Below, one piece after another: positions 29,706 to 39,405 of a stretch of DNA of 64,000 nt (the first letter of the stretch is position 1; each line of letters begins with the position of its first letter). The notes below the pieces were generated by a model. It was not told where the DNA came from. It worked only from the letters and a program-made list of their open reading frames with translations, and made no database searches. The translations under genes and the position numbers were made by a program. The stretch is from positions 3,906,001-3,970,000 of the forward strand of contig NZ_CP040128.1 in NCBI RefSeq assembly GCF_007874125.1, written 5' to 3'. This stretch comes from Noviherbaspirillum sp. UKPF54 (GTDB taxonomy: Bacteria > Pseudomonadota > Gammaproteobacteria > Burkholderiales > Burkholderiaceae_D).

Positions 29706-30695
29706 TTACCGCCCCAACGCATCCGGATTCAGCACGTTCTTCGGCTCGCCCCTGGCGAAATCGACGATGTTCTGGAACGCTGCGCGGAAATACAGCTCGT
29801 AGCTATCCTTTTCGACATAGCCCAGATGGGGCGTGGCAAGCACATTGGCATAGCGCAGCAGCGGCGAGTCGGCCGGCAACGGCTCGGTTTCGAACACGTC
29901 GAGCGCGGCAAAGCCCGGCTGGCCGAGGCGCAATGCCATGTCGAGCGCGCCGGGCGCCACCAGCTCGGCGCGGCTGGTATTGACGAACAGCGCGCCCGGC
30001 TTCATGCGCGTGAGGTCGGCCGCCGTGACGATGCCGCGCGTGGCATCGTTCAGACGCAGGTGCAACGACAGCACGTCGGCTTGCGCAAAGAATTCCTCCT
30101 TCGACGCTGCGGCATGGTATCCGTCCTGTTCGGCAGCTTGTCGACTGGCATCCCGCCCCCAGACCACGACCTGCATGCCAAACGCCCGGCCATAGCCCGC
30201 CACCAGCTTGCCGATGCGCCCGTAGCCCCAGATCGCCAGCGTCTTTCCCTTCAAGACGCTGCCCAGCGTATTGAGCTCGGGCATGATCGAGGCGGTCTGC
30301 CACAATCCTTCGCGCAGGTGGGTCGCGTACGGCACGATCTTGCGCGTGGCAGCCATGATCAGCGACCAGGTCAGCTCGGCCGGCGCGGTGGGGTCGCCGA
30401 CGCCTTCGACGACGGCGATGCCGCACGCGGTGGCCGCAGCCACGTCGACGTGCCCGGCCACCTTCCCGGTCTGCGAAATCAGCTTCAGATTCGGCAACTT
30501 GTTCAGGAGCGCGGCGGGGAGGGCGGTACGCTCGCGGATCAACACCAGCGCCTCGAATTCAGCTAGACGTACCGCAAGCTGACCGAGGCCGCGTGCACTA
30601 TTGTTAAATATCTTTACATCGTGGCCGTCGAGCAGACGGAAACAATCGAGGTGGCGCACGCAGTCCTGATAGTCGTCGAGAATAGCGAGTTTCAT
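29706..30695 (-). CDS. D-2-hydroxyacid dehydrogenase family protein
   Basis: The 329-aa NAD-dependent enzyme has an N-terminal substrate domain and a Rossmann domain (LAIWGYGRIGKLVAGYGRAFGM near 150-170). Catalytic residues are visible: Arg in VNTSRAE (near 238), Glu in DVFETEP (near 268) and His in ATPHLGY (near 290). Family members reduce 2-ketoacids to D-2-hydroxyacids (glyoxylate/hydroxypyruvate reductases, phosphoglycerate dehydrogenase relatives). The exact substrate is unknown. It is transcribed divergently from pckG across a 374-bp gap. Confidence 0.92.
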   Translation of the reverse strand: MKLAILDDYQDCVRHLDCFRLLDGHDVKIFNNSARGLGQLAVRLAEFEALVLIRERTALPAALLNKLPNLKLISQTGKVAGHVDVAAATACGIAVVEGVGDPTAPAELTWSLIMAATRKIVPYATHLREGLWQTASIMPELNTLGSVLKGKTLAIWGYGRIGKLVAGYGRAFGMQVVVWGRDASRQAAEQDGYHAAASKEEFFAQADVLSLHLRLNDATRGIVTAADLTRMKPGALFVNTSRAELVAPGALDMALRLGQPGFAALDVFETEPLPADSPLLRYANVLATPHLGYVEKDSYELYFRAAFQNIVDFARGEPKNVLNPDALGR

Positions 30696-31069
30696 GTCAA
30701 TTTTGCAATCCAGTCATATTTCCGTAATAAACCAACAGATATGAGGCAGGCGATAATGACCTACTACAAAACTCAACAATTATTCCTACATTTGTGTTGT
30801 AAATCATTGAGTTAAGAGGGAACAGCGGTGTACAATCGGCTCCTACTTCTTGCATCCTTTCTTACAAGAATGCAAGCCCACCAGCCCGGACATTATTCCA
30901 TTTTTCGGGTTGCGCAGTCGCCGTCAGAGCACCTTGCAGGCCGCTCCGGACGACTACTCCGACAAGACCGCCGTACCGCTAGACCTTAGCTAGCCAAGCC
31001 ACAAGCTGACGACGATCCTGCCGTGCCGGGACAAGACAGAATTCTTTATTGGCATTGGAGGTAGTTCCT
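30696..31069. promoter_or_regulatory. Divergent upstream region and long pckG leader
   Basis: This 374-bp gene-free stretch is AT-rich near 30700-30815. A promoter-like TTGAGT-N18-TACAAT (30806-30811 / 30830-30835) points toward pckG and would give a leader of about 228 nt. The leader contains the hairpin CTTGCAT (30849-30855) / ATGCAAG (30870-30876). No small coding frame with a good ribosome site was seen. Confidence 0.55.
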
Positions 31070-32926
31070 ATGAATCAGCCCGTTATGGGTGGCGTTGCAT
31101 CCCTGAACGCACCAACGTACGTCAAGCAGCAGAAGTTGATCAACTGGGTCGCGGAAATCGCCGCCCTCACCAAGCCGGACCGCATCTACTGGTGCGACGG
31201 CTCGCAAGAAGAATACGATCGCCTGTGCGCCGAGATGGTTGCTTCCGGCACCATGAAAAAGCTCAACGACGCCAAGCGTCCGAACAGCTACCTGGCCTGC
31301 TCCGACCCGTCCGACGTGGCGCGCGTCGAAGACCGCACCTTCATCTGCTCCGCAAAACAGGAAGACGCCGGCCCCACCAACAACTGGATGGCCCCGGCCG
31401 AAATGCGCGTGACCCTGAACGGCCTGTTCGACGGCTGCATGAAGGGCCGCACCATGTACGTGGTGCCGTTCTCGATGGGCCCGCTGGGTTCCCCGATCGC
31501 CCACATCGGCGTCGAGCTGTCCGACTCCCCGTATGTCGCGGTCAACATGCGCATCATGACCCGCATGGGCAAGGCCGTGTATGACGTGCTCGGCACCGAC
31601 GGCGAATTCGTACCGTGCGTGCACTCGGTCGGCAAACCCTTGGCCGCCGGCGAAAAAGACGTCGCCTGGCCGTGCAATCAGACCAAGTACATCGTGCACT
31701 ATCCGGAAACCCGCGAAATCTGGTCGTTCGGCTCCGGCTACGGCGGCAATGCGCTCTTGGGCAAGAAATGCTTCGCGCTGCGCATCGCCTCGACCATGGG
31801 CCGCGACCAGGGCTGGCTGGCAGAACACATGCTGATCCTCGGCGTGGAATCGCCCGAAGGCAAGAAGCACTACGTGGCTGCCGCCTTCCCGTCCGCCTGC
31901 GGCAAGACCAATTTCGCGATGCTGATCCCGCCGAAGACCTTCAACGGCTGGAAAGTCACCACCATTGGCGACGACATCGCCTGGATCAAGCCGGGCGCCG
32001 ATGGCCGCCTGTACGCGATCAACCCGGAAGCCGGCTATTTCGGCGTGGCACCGGGCACCAATACCATCACCAACTCGAACTGCATGGCGTCGCTGAACGC
32101 CAACACCATCTTCACCAACGTCGCGCTGACCGACGACGGCGACGTGTGGTGGGAAGGCTTGACCAAGGAAGCTCCCGCTCACCTGATCGACTGGCAAGGC
32201 AAGGACTGGACGCCGGAAATCGGCAAGGAAACCGGCCGCAAGGCGGCGCATCCGAACGCGCGCTTCACCGTGGCCGCCACCCAGAACCCGGTGATCGACC
32301 CGGCCTGGGACGATCCGGCAGGCGTGCCGATCTCGGCCTTCATCTTCGGCGGCCGTCGCTCGACCACCGTTCCTCTGGTAACCGAGGCGCGCAACTGGGT
32401 CGAAGGCGTGTACATGGCCGCGACCATGGGCTCCGAGACCACGGCGGCCGCCGCCGGCCAGCAGGGCGTGGTGCGCCGCGATCCGTTCGCGATGCTGCCG
32501 TTCATGGGCTACAACATGAGCGACTACTTCCAGCACTGGCTCGACATGGGCAAGAAGATCGCGGCATCCCCGGCCGAACTGCCGAAGATCTACTGCGTGA
32601 ACTGGTTCCGCACTGACGAAAACGGCAAGTTCGTGTGGCCTGGCTTCGGCGACAACATGCGCGTGCTGAAGTGGATGCTCGACCGCATCGCCGGCACCGC
32701 CGGCGGCGTCGAAAATGTATTCGGCATCACGCCGCGCTACGAAGACCTGAAGTGGGACGGCCTGGACTTCACGCAACAACAGTTCGACAGGATCACCTCG
32801 GTCGACAAGGCCGCATGGCAGGCGGAACTGAAACTGCACGCCGAACTGTTCGACAAGCTGAAGTATCACTTGCCGGCGGAACTGCAAGCAACCAAGGAAC
32901 AGCTGGAGAAACGTTTGGCAGCATGA
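31070..32926 (+). CDS. pckG: Phosphoenolpyruvate carboxykinase (GTP)
   Basis: PckG converts oxaloacetate and GTP to phosphoenolpyruvate, GDP and CO2, the first committed step of gluconeogenesis. The 618-aa protein has the normal length for the GTP-dependent family. Visible are the P-loop [12 protein letters not shown] (near 279-290), the metal/GTP site [10 protein letters not shown] (near 300) and the substrate-loop region around [20 protein letters not shown] ribosome site supports the ATG at 31070. The leader is unusually long, and a clear intrinsic terminator follows. Confidence 0.98.
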   Translation: MNQPVMGGVASLNAPTYVKQQKLINWVAEIAALTKPDRIYWCDGSQEEYDRLCAEMVASGTMKKLNDAKRPNSYLACSDPSDVARVEDRTFICSAKQEDAGPTNNWMAPAEMRVTLNGLFDGCMKGRTMYVVPFSMGPLGSPIAHIGVELSDSPYVAVNMRIMTRMGKAVYDVLGTDGEFVPCVHSVGKPLAAGEKDVAWPCNQTKYIVHYPETREIWSFGSGYGGNALLGKKCFALRIASTMGRDQGWLAEHMLILGVESPEGKKHYVAAAFPSACGKTNFAMLIPPKTFNGWKVTTIGDDIAWIKPGADGRLYAINPEAGYFGVAPGTNTITNSNCMASLNANTIFTNVALTDDGDVWWEGLTKEAPAHLIDWQGKDWTPEIGKETGRKAAHPNARFTVAATQNPVIDPAWDDPAGVPISAFIFGGRRSTTVPLVTEARNWVEGVYMAATMGSETTAAAAGQQGVVRRDPFAMLPFMGYNMSDYFQHWLDMGKKIAASPAELPKIYCVNWFRTDENGKFVWPGFGDNMRVLKWMLDRIAGTAGGVENVFGITPRYEDLKWDGLDFTQQQFDRITSVDKAAWQAELKLHAELFDKLKYHLPAELQATKEQLEKRLAA

Positions 32927-32989
32927 AGGTGAAGTGAGCAGTAACTCTTCTTCCGTGCAAATGGAGGATGGAGGAGACACATAAAAAAC

Positions 32990-33027
32990 AAAGCGCGGCA
33001 GGGTAACCTGACCGCGCTTTTTTATTT
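32990..33027 (+). terminator. Rho-independent terminator after pckG
   Basis: AAAGCGCGG (32990-32998) pairs with CCGCGCTTT (33012-33020) over a 13-nt loop, followed by a long T-rich run. Confidence 0.9.
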
Positions 33028-33131
33028 TTATCCTGCTGCGGCGCACGCGCGACGTGATGTTCTGCAGGATCGCGAAGCGTGGAGTTGACGGATTGTCATC
33101 TAGAGGGAAACGCCTATTTACAATTTAAATC

Positions 33132-33145
33132 TTGCCGTACGGCAA
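33132..33145. promoter_or_regulatory. 14-bp perfect palindrome upstream of the DUF1631 gene
   Basis: TTGCCGTACGGCAA is fully self-complementary and sits in an AT-rich intergene 75 bp before the DUF1631 start. It looks like an operator for a dimeric regulator; which one is unknown. Confidence 0.5.
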
Positions 33146-33219
33146 TATTATGCAACAATACGGTATGTTCCCTTTAATGGGATGCGTTCATTTTCCACCG
33201 TACATAAAGCAGCAACGTC

Positions 33220-35343
33220 ATGGCCTCCCTTTCATCCGAGCCTGCAGGCGACCCGTCCGCGCTACAGCGGGCCGCCATATGGCAGGAACTAGTTGACATT
33301 GCGTCAAACGCTGCCGGCAAGCAGCTTGACAGCCTTGCAACTCGCCTGGCGAATGCGCTGCTGCTGCCGTCCGAGGAGGCCAGCGCCGAGGAAGCCCGCC
33401 TGCGCACGGATGCCGCCGGGCTGCTGAAAAAGAACCGCTATCTTTTTCACTATGTTACCTCCGAGCATCTGCGCGACGTACTGCAACGCGAAGTGCAGGC
33501 GCTCGACGAGCAGGCCCAGCACGATGCCGGGAGTGCGAAGCCGCTTGCACCCGACCTGGAAATCGACAAGAAACTTACCCTCCTCAAGATCAGCCGCGCC
33601 ATCGAAAGCGAACATGCCAACCGCTTGATGGTGCTCAATTCCCGTCTGGCTTGCCTGCTCGACCGGGATGAGCTGACGACGGCGCGCAATCCGTTCCGGC
33701 CGCAAGTGTTCCTGGCGGCGCTGCATGACGCATGGTGCGACTTCCATCCCGACGTGAAGGCGCATCATCTGGCATTTCGCACCCTGAGCGAGGACTTGTG
33801 CATCGACATGGGACCGATCCTGCATACGCTCAATGCCACGCTGGTTCGGCGCGGCATCACGGCCGCGCCGGCGGAAGTGCCGCGGCCGGCGCTCCCGAGC
33901 GCTCCGGACGCTGCCGCCGACCCGGTCATGCAGCAGCTGCAGCGCATGTTCCCTGCCGCGTCGCGTGCGAAACGCCATGCCGAGCGCGCCCCCGACGACG
34001 ACCTGCCATCGCTGTTCGGCAGCGAGACGCTGCATGACGCCTCCACCCGCCACGAACTGCTGGCCTATCTGGCCGAAATCCAGAAAAACGGCCCCGACCC
34101 GCACCAGGCCGGCGGCGCACCCGGTGCGCAGGGCGCGGCGCTGCTGGCACATATCCAACGCTGGGCGCCGCAGGGCTCGCTGTCGGCGGAAGACGCCCAT
34201 ACCATCACGCTGCTGACGACGGTGTTCGATGCCGTTTTCGGCGCACGCAACATTGCCGCGGAAATTAAGACCCTGATCGGTTCGCTGCAGATACCGCTGC
34301 TGAAAGCGACCTTGCATGACAAGGATTTCTTCTTCAAGCCCAGCCATCCGGCGCGGCGCGTCATCGAACTGATGGCGCATCTGGGCATCGGCTGGGACCG
34401 CTCGGGCGGGCCGCGCGATCCGCTGTACCAGGCGCTTCTGCGCAACGTCAAACGCATCCAGTCCGACCAGCGTATGCCGTCGTTTGCCGAAGCGCTGGCG
34501 GAACTCGAAGCGTTCGCCGCCGAAATCGACGCGGGGGCAGCCGAAACGCTATCGGCCACGATCACGCAAGCGCTGGAAAAGGAAAAGCGCTTGCAGGCGG
34601 CAAAAGCTGCCAGGAACGAAGTCGCGCTGCGCGTGGGCACCGGGGAAGTGGTCGCCTTCGTCGAGACCTTCCTGGAAGACAAATGGGTGTCGGTGCTGAC
34701 CCTCGCCTACACCGTCAAGGACGACAAGCCGCAGGCGCTCGACAGCGCCCTGCGCACCATGGACGACCTGTGCTGGAGCGTCAAGCCGAAGATCACGGTG
34801 GAGGAGCGCAAGAACCTGCTGGCCAAGCTGCCGAACATCATTGCGATGCTCAACAAGTGGCTGGACCTGATCAAGTGGAACGATGCGGCGCGCGTCAAGT
34901 TCTTCGACGACCTGGCCAAGTGCCACGCTTCGATCGTGCGCGCCCCGCTGGAGCTGTCGCCGGAACGCCAGATGATGATCGCAGTCGCGGTTGCCAAGAA
35001 GGCGGCCGAGCGGCGCCTGCAGAGGCAAGCCCGGCAGCAGCCGGAGCCGGCGCCCGACGCGTTCGACTTGCAGGTACAAAAACTATCGCGCGGCACCTGG
35101 GTGGAATTCGCCCGTGCCGATGCGCCACCCGAAGCCTTCAAGCTGGCCTGGATCAGCCCGATGCGCAGCCTGTTCATTTTCTCCACCAGCACGCGCCAGG
35201 AAGCGCTGTCGGTCACGGACGAGGAACTGGCAAGGGCTTTGCGCGATGGAAGCGCGCATATCGCGCTGGAGGCGGGACTAGTCGCGCGCGCGCTGGAGCA
35301 GGCGCTGGCGGGCAACGAGATTCCCGGGCTGGCAGCTGCGTAG
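33220..35343 (+). CDS. DUF1631 family protein
   Basis: The 707-aa cytosolic protein of the DUF1631 family is found mostly in beta- and gammaproteobacteria. It has the family motif NPFRPQVFLAALHDAW (near 156-171), a variable Pro/Ala-rich middle (about 215-260) and a helical C-terminal half. The last 90 residues (LSRGTWVEFARADAPPEAFKLAWISP) resemble a PilZ-like or small beta-domain seen at the end of these proteins. The role is unknown; a c-di-GMP connection has been suspected only because of the PilZ-like end. It is a single gene. Confidence 0.88.
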   Translation: MASLSSEPAGDPSALQRAAIWQELVDIASNAAGKQLDSLATRLANALLLPSEEASAEEARLRTDAAGLLKKNRYLFHYVTSEHLRDVLQREVQALDEQAQHDAGSAKPLAPDLEIDKKLTLLKISRAIESEHANRLMVLNSRLACLLDRDELTTARNPFRPQVFLAALHDAWCDFHPDVKAHHLAFRTLSEDLCIDMGPILHTLNATLVRRGITAAPAEVPRPALPSAPDAAADPVMQQLQRMFPAASRAKRHAERAPDDDLPSLFGSETLHDASTRHELLAYLAEIQKNGPDPHQAGGAPGAQGAALLAHIQRWAPQGSLSAEDAHTITLLTTVFDAVFGARNIAAEIKTLIGSLQIPLLKATLHDKDFFFKPSHPARRVIELMAHLGIGWDRSGGPRDPLYQALLRNVKRIQSDQRMPSFAEALAELEAFAAEIDAGAAETLSATITQALEKEKRLQAAKAARNEVALRVGTGEVVAFVETFLEDKWVSVLTLAYTVKDDKPQALDSALRTMDDLCWSVKPKITVEERKNLLAKLPNIIAMLNKWLDLIKWNDAARVKFFDDLAKCHASIVRAPLELSPERQMMIAVAVAKKAAERRLQRQARQQPEPAPDAFDLQVQKLSRGTWVEFARADAPPEAFKLAWISPMRSLFIFSTSTRQEALSVTDEELARALRDGSAHIALEAGLVARALEQALAGNEIPGLAAA

Positions 35344-35345
35344 CT

Positions 35346-35442
35346 GGGGCAATAACGGGGAATAGCATACGCCGGCGCCGGGCTGGCTTTGACCGCTTCC
35401 GTTTATTCCCGAGAACAAGAACCTATTCCCATTTATTACCCC
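35346..35442. repeat. Pair of 20-bp imperfect inverted repeats
   Basis: Positions 35346-35365 and the complement of 35423-35442 match at 17 of 20 bases (core AATAA...GGGAATAG), flanking 57 bp. The unit lies just after the DUF1631 stop. It could be a small MITE-like relic or an extended terminator. The rest of the 220-bp gap before the rhodanese gene is AT-rich with no gene seen. Confidence 0.45.
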
Positions 35443-35565
35443 GCATTTCTTGATTTGAGACAGACGTCGCTAGTTGAAAGCCGGGTTCATGGGCCTTGCG
35501 GCGCCGTGGCCTAAAAGTTGCTCATATGCATTTACTTTTTGTGTAAATTCAATGAGGGCAACCAA

Positions 35566-36021
35566 ATGCAACTGACTCTTCCCCGCACCATCCTGACCGC
35601 GCTCGGCACACTCTTACTCAGTGCAACACTGTGCGCACATGCAACGGAAACCCCGGCAGCACTCGACGGCGCCACCGTTGTCAGCTCCGATCAAGTCAAG
35701 AAAATGCTGGATGCAGGTACGCCTGTCATCGACGCGCGTGTTGCGAATGAATACGTCGAAGGCCATATCAAGGGCGCCAAGAACGTCCCCTATAAGGAAA
35801 AGAGTGCGAAGGCCACCAATTTCGATGCCAGCCAGGACAATTTTGACTTGACCAAACTGCCAGCCGACAAGAATGCCTCGCTGGTCTTCTACTGCAATGC
35901 GGGCGAATGCTGGAAGAGCTACAAGGCGTCCATCGCCGCGCTCAAGGCCGGGTACAAGAAGGTGTTCTGGTTCCGCGGCGGCTTCCCCGAGTGGAAAGCC
36001 AAGGGCTATCCGGTCGAATAA
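35566..36021 (+). CDS. Periplasmic rhodanese-like protein
   Basis: The 151-aa protein has a signal peptide (about 1-26) and a single rhodanese domain. The active-site loop is CNAGECWKS (Cys near 110), followed by FRGGFPEWKAKGYPVE. A catalytic cysteine is present, so sulfurtransferase activity with thiosulfate or persulfides is possible in the periplasm. The start at 35566 is chosen for its GAGGG site and signal peptide. Neighbours give no clear pathway. Confidence 0.88.
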   Translation: MQLTLPRTILTALGTLLLSATLCAHATETPAALDGATVVSSDQVKKMLDAGTPVIDARVANEYVEGHIKGAKNVPYKEKSAKATNFDASQDNFDLTKLPADKNASLVFYCNAGECWKSYKASIAALKAGYKKVFWFRGGFPEWKAKGYPVE

Positions 36022-36036
36022 CCCATTCCCGCCTTC

Positions 36037-36063
36037 GCAGCTCGCGCCATAAGCGCGAGCTGC
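36037..36063 (+). terminator. Hairpin after the rhodanese gene
   Basis: A perfect 11-bp stem, GCAGCTCGCGC (36037-36047) with GCGCGAGCTGC (36053-36063), has a 5-nt loop and no T tract. It lies 15 bp after the stop. Confidence 0.6.
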
Positions 36064-36156
36064 GCGCGTACACCCTGGCCGCACGGCAGACAGTTTGCGG
36101 CGAGCGCTCGAACGGCCTGATCCGGCAAGATTCGGGCTCCACGAAAAGGAAACATT

Positions 36157-37845
36157 GTGTTCTCCAGACTTTCCATCCGCACGCAAATCATTCTCTTCGT
36201 GCTGGTCGCCGCCGTTGCCATTGTCGCGGTTGGCGCTGGCGGCATTTATGCTGCTCGCAAAGGGGCGCAGGCCCTGGAATCCGAACATCGACATTCGCTG
36301 CAACCGCTGTCCGCGCTGAAGAACAACATCAGCACGCTGATGCAGGAAACGCGCTTTCGCATGGCCGGCGTGCTCCTGGAGCAGATGTCGGTAGAAGGCT
36401 CGAAGAATCATGCTGCGGCCGCGGCGCAGGAAGTGCCGCGCCTATGGCACGAATACGCGAGCATGGCGGTGCAGGACGCCGGCCAGAATGCGGACGAAGC
36501 AGAGCTGCTGAAGGAGGGCGAGGCCGGCATCAAGCTGGTCGACGCGTTCTATCAGAAGCTGCTTGCCGCCTACAAGAATAATGACAAGGCCGCGTTAAGC
36601 GCAATGCTCGAAGACGAATGGCCGCCGCTCCACACCGCATTCATGAAGGTGCTGGACAAGCTGGCGCCGCTGCAGGAAAAGCAAAGCCAGCAAGCCTACC
36701 AGGCGCACAGCAGCCTGGTGACGACTCTGATCCGCTCGGCCACCGCCGTCGCTGTGCTGGCGACACTGACCCTGATCGGCCTGGGATGGCTGTTTACGCG
36801 GGCGGTGTCGCGCGCGCTGACCGAGGCAGCTGCAGCGGCAGACCGAATCGCGGAAGGCGATTTCACCGTACGCATCGACGCCTCGCGCAGCGATGAGATC
36901 GGCAAACTGCTCAAGGCGATGCATCGCATGACTGCCAAACTGTCGGCGCTGGTCGCCGAAGTGCGCGTGTCGACCGAGACCATCGAAGTCGCGTCGCAAC
37001 AGATCGCAAACGGCAACGCCGACCTGTCGGCGCGCACTGAATCGGAAGCCAGCTCGCTGGAAGAAACCGCCAGCTCGATGCAGGAATTGGCCTCGACCGT
37101 CCGCCAGAATGCCGACAACGCACAGCAAGCCAACCGGCTGGCGGCAGTGGCATCCGAAATTGCAGTCAAGGGCGGCGACGCGGTGGATCAGGTGGTCGGC
37201 ACCATGGGCGCGATCAGGGACAGCTCGCACAAGATTGCCGATATCGTCGGCGTGATCGACGGCATCGCGTTCCAGACCAATATCCTGGCACTGAATGCGG
37301 CGGTCGAAGCGGCGCGCTCGGGCGAGCACGGGCGCGGCTTCGCCGTAGTAGCCAGCGAGGTGCGCAACCTGGCGCAGCGCAGTGCGGCAGCGGCAAAGGA
37401 AATCAAGGAGCTGATCACGGCGTCGGTGGACAAGGTCGATTCCGGCGCAAAGCTGGCCGACACGACCGGCAAGACCATGGGCGAAATCGTCAGCTCGGTC
37501 AAGCAAGTCGCCGACATCATGGCCGAGATCACGGCGGCGAGCCAGGAACAGAGCGCGGGCATCGCACAAGTGTCGCAAGCCATCGCGCAGATCGAGAACG
37601 TCACGCAGCAGAATGCGTCGCTGGTGGAACAGGCGGCCGACGCGGCAAGGAGCCTGCACGAGCAGGCCGGCGCGCTGGCGCGTTCGGTGAGCGTGTTCAG
37701 GCTGGAGGGAAGGCAGACATCCGCAGGGCAAAAGGCGGACGCTGCGCAGCCGGAAAGCCTGGTGCAGCTGCTCCCTCACGCCAACGTCACCGTTCGCAGC
37801 AAGGTGTCCGCCGCATCACTTGCCCAAACCGCCGAAGCTGCCTGA
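36157..37845 (+). CDS. Methyl-accepting chemotaxis protein
   Basis: The 562-aa chemoreceptor has TM1 (about 10-30), a periplasmic four-helix ligand domain (about 31-190), TM2 (about 191-212), HAMP (about 213-265) and a long cytoplasmic signalling domain. The highly conserved hairpin tip is [37 protein letters not shown] (near 368-404). No C-terminal CheR-binding pentapeptide is present. The ligand is unknown. No other chemotaxis genes adjoin it, so it probably feeds a distant che system. Confidence 0.95.
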   Translation: MFSRLSIRTQIILFVLVAAVAIVAVGAGGIYAARKGAQALESEHRHSLQPLSALKNNISTLMQETRFRMAGVLLEQMSVEGSKNHAAAAAQEVPRLWHEYASMAVQDAGQNADEAELLKEGEAGIKLVDAFYQKLLAAYKNNDKAALSAMLEDEWPPLHTAFMKVLDKLAPLQEKQSQQAYQAHSSLVTTLIRSATAVAVLATLTLIGLGWLFTRAVSRALTEAAAAADRIAEGDFTVRIDASRSDEIGKLLKAMHRMTAKLSALVAEVRVSTETIEVASQQIANGNADLSARTESEASSLEETASSMQELASTVRQNADNAQQANRLAAVASEIAVKGGDAVDQVVGTMGAIRDSSHKIADIVGVIDGIAFQTNILALNAAVEAARSGEHGRGFAVVASEVRNLAQRSAAAAKEIKELITASVDKVDSGAKLADTTGKTMGEIVSSVKQVADIMAEITAASQEQSAGIAQVSQAIAQIENVTQQNASLVEQAADAARSLHEQAGALARSVSVFRLEGRQTSAGQKADAAQPESLVQLLPHANVTVRSKVSAASLAQTAEAA

Positions 37846-37905
37846 AATGAAGCCGGCGGCGGGCGCGTCCCGCAGGAAGGACGCGCTCCTGAAAACCCGC
37901 CGCGC

Positions 37906-38547
37906 TTACGCCTGTTCCAGCTGCTTTTCCCGCTGATCCGCGGTATTGAAATCGATCCGGCCGGCGCATTCCGGCTTCAGTCCGTGACATGACCGATAAA
38001 CGTTGCGGATGCGCGCCAGGTCGATTTCCCGGTCGCCTGTCATCGTCGCATAGTCGACCAGCCGGATCTCCTTGTTCCGAAAGTCGAAAGTCGCCATGCC
38101 GAGCGGTACGCCCGCGCTCAGCGCAATATGGTAGAAGCCGCTGCGCCAGCTGTCGCGGTATTTGCGCGTGCCTTCCGGCGCCAGCGCCAGCCAGTAGTGA
38201 TCGGCCGTCCGGATACGCTGCGCCAGCCGTTCGATCGCACCGGTCGAGGTGCCGCGCTCCACCGGCTCGCAGCCGCAGGCACGCAGGATCGGTCCCAGCG
38301 TCATGCCGGAAATGCCGCGAAACAGCGCCTCCTTGCCGAGCCAGCGAAACGGCACGCCGACGGCCCATTTGGCCAGCAAGCCAACCACGACATCCCAGTT
38401 GGAAGTGTGCGGATAGACGATCAGCACGCCGCGCGGCCCCGGCAGCGGGGCGAAGTTCACGCGCCAGCCGAACAGGGCCAGCGCGCGCACCGCGAAGCGT
38501 TGCAATGGCGTCGAAACGTTACGGGGAGTGAGGATGTGGTCAGGCAT
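37906..38547 (-). CDS. 1-acyl-sn-glycerol-3-phosphate acyltransferase-like protein
   Basis: The 213-aa PlsC-family acyltransferase carries the catalytic HX4D motif HTSNWD (near 47-52), a WLGKEALF segment and the glycerophosphate-binding APEGTRKYRDSW motif (near 123-134). It belongs to the short soluble-looking subgroup that acylates lysophospholipids or other acceptors. It lies convergent to the chemoreceptor gene. Confidence 0.88.
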   Translation of the reverse strand: MPDHILTPRNVSTPLQRFAVRALALFGWRVNFAPLPGPRGVLIVYPHTSNWDVVVGLLAKWAVGVPFRWLGKEALFRGISGMTLGPILRACGCEPVERGTSTGAIERLAQRIRTADHYWLALAPEGTRKYRDSWRSGFYHIALSAGVPLGMATFDFRNKEIRLVDYATMTGDREIDLARIRNVYRSCHGLKPECAGRIDFNTADQREKQLEQA

Positions 38548-38722
38548 GATTCGGCAGGCAAGAGGCGGTTATTATGCCTCTAATCGGCCGAAATGTTGAT
38601 ATTGGGAAATTTACAACCGGATCCGGTGTCACCGACACCGTGTCAGGGAAAGGAGAAGGCCGGCAGCGTTTTCCGGCCGCGATGCGCAATACTGGCGGTG
38701 CGCCAGTGACGCCGCGGCCCGT

Positions 38723-38875
38723 CTAAGGCAGGAAATTATTCAGCGCTTCCTGCGACTCCGACAGCGCTTCGGGTATCTGGTCGATCGCGTCCAGTTCCAG
38801 GATCGCAATGACGAAAGTGCCGAGAATGGACCCGGCGGTCAATACGGCCAACAGCAAAATAATCGTTGAAGTCAT
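38723..38875 (-). CDS. 50-aa single-TM small protein
   Basis: The ATG at 38875 follows an excellent GGAGGAGAG ribosome site. The peptide (MTSTIILLLAVLTAGSILGT and onward) has one TM segment (about 4-26), then an acidic amphipathic tail (ELDAIDQIPEALSESQEALNNFLP). Its layout resembles the 35-aa protein at 7658-7765. Function is unknown. Confidence 0.6.
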   Translation of the reverse strand: MTSTIILLLAVLTAGSILGTFVIAILELDAIDQIPEALSESQEALNNFLP

Positions 38876-39105
38876 TGTGCTCTCCTCCTCCCGGTCGGCC
38901 GGTGTTTTCTCCATTAAAGTCGTTGGCCGCCGAAATGGATTGCGCTTTCTCAACCGCCCTGCATAAACCGGGAGGCTGCGGTTTGCTCCTTTAGAACGCT
39001 CAATATCCGTGCGTCTGCTATGGCTATCGTGAGAAGCGAAGGGGGCATGGGCTGACTGCCGTCCAAGTTGGTGCGTCCCCTCCACCAAGCCTGTAGGGGG
39101 CCTTT

Positions 39106-39192
39106 ATGGAACGCGCTGATATCGCCGTCGTCACCTTTTTCGTCGTCTTGACCCTGACCACTGTCGTCGCGGTGTTCGCCATCCCGTACTAA
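39106..39192 (+). CDS. Possible 28-aa membrane peptide
   Basis: MERADIAVVTFFVVLTLTTV and onward, ending FAIPY, is a short, strongly hydrophobic peptide behind a weak purine-rich site (GTAGGGGG, 39093-39100). It is too short to recognise. The composition fits a small membrane protein, but chance is possible. Confidence 0.35.
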   Translation: MERADIAVVTFFVVLTLTTVVAVFAIPY

Positions 39193-39293
39193 GCGCGGCA
39201 GAGCGCAGTACGCGCTCACCTCCGGCGAATACCGGTTGCGGGCAACGCAGCCTTTGCGCACTGTCGCCCTGCAGGTCGGGCATCCCAACTTGC

Positions 39294-39305
39294 ACGAACG
39301 TTCGT
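39294..39305. promoter_or_regulatory. 12-bp perfect palindrome upstream of nnrU-like gene
   Basis: ACGAACGTTCGT is fully self-complementary and lies 100 bp before the NnrU-family start, in a 213-bp intergene. TetR-type operators often look like this. No adjacent TetR gene is present. Confidence 0.45.
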
Positions 39306-39405
39306 ACCCGGCAGATCACGGATGCCCGGGCTGGCCGCCGCATTAAAGCTGGCGGGCGCGCTCGTGGTATGTTGGACCACTCATGTCCCATGAAGGAGAG
39401 CTGCG

